Part shown: positions 11,294 to 12,455 of the stretch, piece after piece
Position numbering within the stretch: position 1 is the stretch's first letter
Layout of the letters: each line of letters opens with the position of its first letter
Source of the DNA: an uncultured Oscillospiraceae bacterium
GTDB lineage: Bacteria > Bacillota > Clostridia > Oscillospirales > Acutalibacteraceae
Length of the DNA: 12,455 nt
Direction of reading: 5' to 3'
Assembly: GCA_900541905.1 (NCBI GenBank)
Contig: UQLQ01000038.1
Location: forward strand, 1 to 12,455
Made by a program: the position numbers and the translations under genes
Notes under the pieces: model-generated
Databases searched by the model: none
The model's input: only the letters and a program-made list of their open reading frames with translations
Told to the model about the DNA's origin: nothing

Positions 11294-12455
11294 ATGAATT
11301 ATTATAATTGTACAAATCGTAATTATCCCTGTTCTTGCACACCGAGTGAGGACAACTCTGTTGTAATACCAGGACCTCAAGGCCCAAAGGGAGATCGTGG
11401 TCCTCAGGGACCAAAAGGAGAAAAGGGTGACCAAGGCTGTCCAGGCCCGGTCGGACCACGTGGAATGGTAGGTCCGATGGGGCCGCGCGGTCCGCAAGGT
11501 GTACGCGGAGATGCAGGCCCTAAAGGAGATCCCGGAATGGTAGGTCCTCAGGGCATTCAGGGCAATCAAGGCCCGATGGGACCCCAGGGAGATCGTGGTC
11601 CGGTAGGTCCCAAAGGCGACCCTGGTGAAATGGGTCCGATAGGTCCAAAAGGAGATAAAGGCGATGCAGGGGAACGTGGTCCTGTTGGTGCACAGGGACC
11701 AATGGGCGAACAAGGTCCACAAGGTGTAACCGGTCCTCAAGGCCCACAAGGTGAAAGAGGTTGTCCAGGTCCTATGGGTGAACAGGGACCTCAAGGCAAC
11801 ACCGGTTCTACAGGAGCAACACCAACGGTAGCAGTTGGCACCGTAAGTTCCGGTAGAACCGCACAAGTAATTGCAAATAATACTGATACAGGAGTAAGCT
11901 TAGATTTTGTAGTTCCGATAGGAGCAACCGGAGCTACAGGCACACAGGGACCTCAAGGCAACACCGGTTCTACAGGAGCAACACCAACAGTAGAAGTTGG
12001 CACCGTAAGTTCCGGTAGAACTGCACAAGTAATTGCAAATAATACTGATATAGGAGTAAGCTTAGATTTTGTAGTTCCGATAGGAGCAACCGGAGCTACA
12101 GGCGCACAGGGCGCAAAAGGTGAAACAGGTGCGACAGGTGCCACAGGTCAACAAGGTCCAAAAGGCGATACAGGTTCGATTGGTATCACACCAACGGTAC
12201 AAATCGGGACAGTAAGTTCTGGTGAAATAGCGCAGGTGACAGCCAACGAAACTGATACAGGAGTCAGTTTGGATTTTGTAGTACCTGTAGGAGCAACCGG
12301 GGCTACAGGCGCACAAGGTGTAAAAGGCGAAACAGGAGCAACCGGAGCCACAGGTGCACAAGGTGTAAAAGGCGAAACAGGAGCAACCGGAGCCACAGGT
12401 GCACAAGGTGTAAAAGGCGAAACAGGAGCAACCGGAGCCACAGGTGCACAAGGTG
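11294..12455 (+). CDS. Collagen-like repeat protein, 3' end beyond window
   Basis: The frame is open from ATG 11294 to the window edge (387 codons visible). AAAGGAG lies 10 bases upstream; an in-frame ATG at 11267 is an alternative. A Cys- and Tyr-rich head (C6, C13, C15) leads into an unbroken Gly-X-Y tract of 49 triplets from G27, rich in GPQ, GPK and GD. Then come three copies of a 33-residue non-collagen module (176-208, 230-262, 299-331; TPTV...GTVSSG...VSLDFVVP) separated by Thr-rich GATGATG tracts. Perfect 45-bp repeats then run to the end. Such proteins form triple-helical filaments on spores or cells; B. anthracis BclA in the exosporium is the known model. No signal peptide is visible, which suits deposition on a spore from the mother cell. 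Surface role and spore timing are inferred. Confidence 0.9.
   Translation, partial: MNYYNCTNRNYPCSCTPSEDNSVVIPGPQGPKGDRGPQGPKGEKGDQGCPGPVGPRGMVGPMGPRGPQGVRGDAGPKGDPGMVGPQGIQGNQGPMGPQGDRGPVGPKGDPGEMGPIGPKGDKGDAGERGPVGAQGPMGEQGPQGVTGPQGPQGERGCPGPMGEQGPQGNTGSTGATPTVAVGTVSSGRTAQVIANNTDTGVSLDFVVPIGATGATGTQGPQGNTGSTGATPTVEVGTVSSGRTAQVIANNTDIGVSLDFVVPIGATGATGAQGAKGETGATGATGQQGPKGDTGSIGITPTVQIGTVSSGEIAQVTANETDTGVSLDFVVPVGATGATGAQGVKGETGATGATGAQGVKGETGATGATGAQGVKGETGATGATGAQG
11783..12106 (+). repeat. Two tandem 162-bp repeats in the collagen-like gene
   Basis: Copy 1 (11783-11944) and copy 2 (11945-12106) are almost identical at DNA level and encode 54 residues each: a short Gly-X-Y segment, the TPTV...DFVVP module and GATGATG. 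A third, more diverged module copy follows at 12188-12286 after extra Gly-X-Y triplets. The near identity of the first two points to a recent duplication. Confidence 0.88.
12311..12455 (+). repeat. Perfect 45-bp tandem repeats, continuing past the window
   Basis: Three identical 45-bp units (12311-12355, 12356-12400, 12401-12445) and 10 bases of a fourth. Each codes for five Gly-X-Y triplets of the form AQG-VKG-ETG-ATG-ATG. Exact identity, including third codon positions, implies recent expansion or ongoing homogenisation, as in length-variable BclA alleles. Confidence 0.92.

Noticed and set aside
11180..11866. Long open frames antisense to the collagen-like gene, also at 11953-12451
   Set aside because: Open antisense frames arise automatically from Gly-X-Y codon patterns. 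The translations are simple mirror repeats (for example PVAPVAPVSPF), and the sense frame has the start site and collagen pattern.
12311..12455. CRISPR array suggested by regular repeats
   Set aside because: The units are contiguous with no unique spacers and keep the reading frame as Gly-X-Y triplets.

Overview
The window reads as a chromosomal segment of a low-GC, probably anaerobic, spore-forming Firmicute of the class Clostridia. The evidence is AT-leaning codon use, strong AGGAGG-type ribosome binding sites, sigma-A promoters, a TTG start, an Isf-like clostridial flavoprotein and a BclA-like collagen-repeat surface or exosporium protein. The genus cannot be fixed from the sequence alone. 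No rRNA, tRNA, CRISPR array, transposase or phage gene is visible.

Layout. Positions 1-870 hold no convincing gene. They contain a GC-rich patch inside AT-rich DNA, a tandem of overlapping hairpins ending in a clear terminator (97-142), and several further strong hairpins. The minus strand from 4027 to 875 carries a 1050-residue fusion of an EndoQ-type PHP nuclease to a UvrD/PcrA-type helicase, with two apparent beta-clamp-binding motifs. Divergent from it, a consensus sigma-A promoter (4243-4271) drives a 27-codon Asp-rich leader peptide. The stop codon of that leader lies inside the 5' arm of a strong intrinsic terminator. Immediately downstream is a P2-type cation ATPase (4511-7180) that looks like a Ca2+ pump but lacks the usual TM6 aspartate.

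A second block starts at 7259. An HxlR/DUF24 regulator with an N-terminal Cys (minus strand) diverges from an apparent three-gene operon: an Isf-like iron-sulfur flavoprotein, a DUF3783 protein and a DUF1624/HGSNAT-like membrane protein. The operon ends at a 38-bp perfect palindrome that also serves the convergent MerR-type regulator. That regulator diverges from an aldo/keto reductase whose promoter has the classic 19-bp MerR spacer with a dyad. These two regulator-enzyme pairs look like separate redox or electrophile (aldehyde) stress switches. The window ends inside a collagen-like gene (from 11294) with Gly-X-Y tracts, three copies of a non-collagen module and perfect 45-bp repeats.

The most interesting unit is the leader peptide, terminator and ATPase at 4243-7180. 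It looks like a translation-coupled attenuator, possibly sensing divalent cations through ribosome stability on an acidic nascent peptide. This is inference from architecture. The peptide, promoter and terminator themselves are read directly from the sequence.
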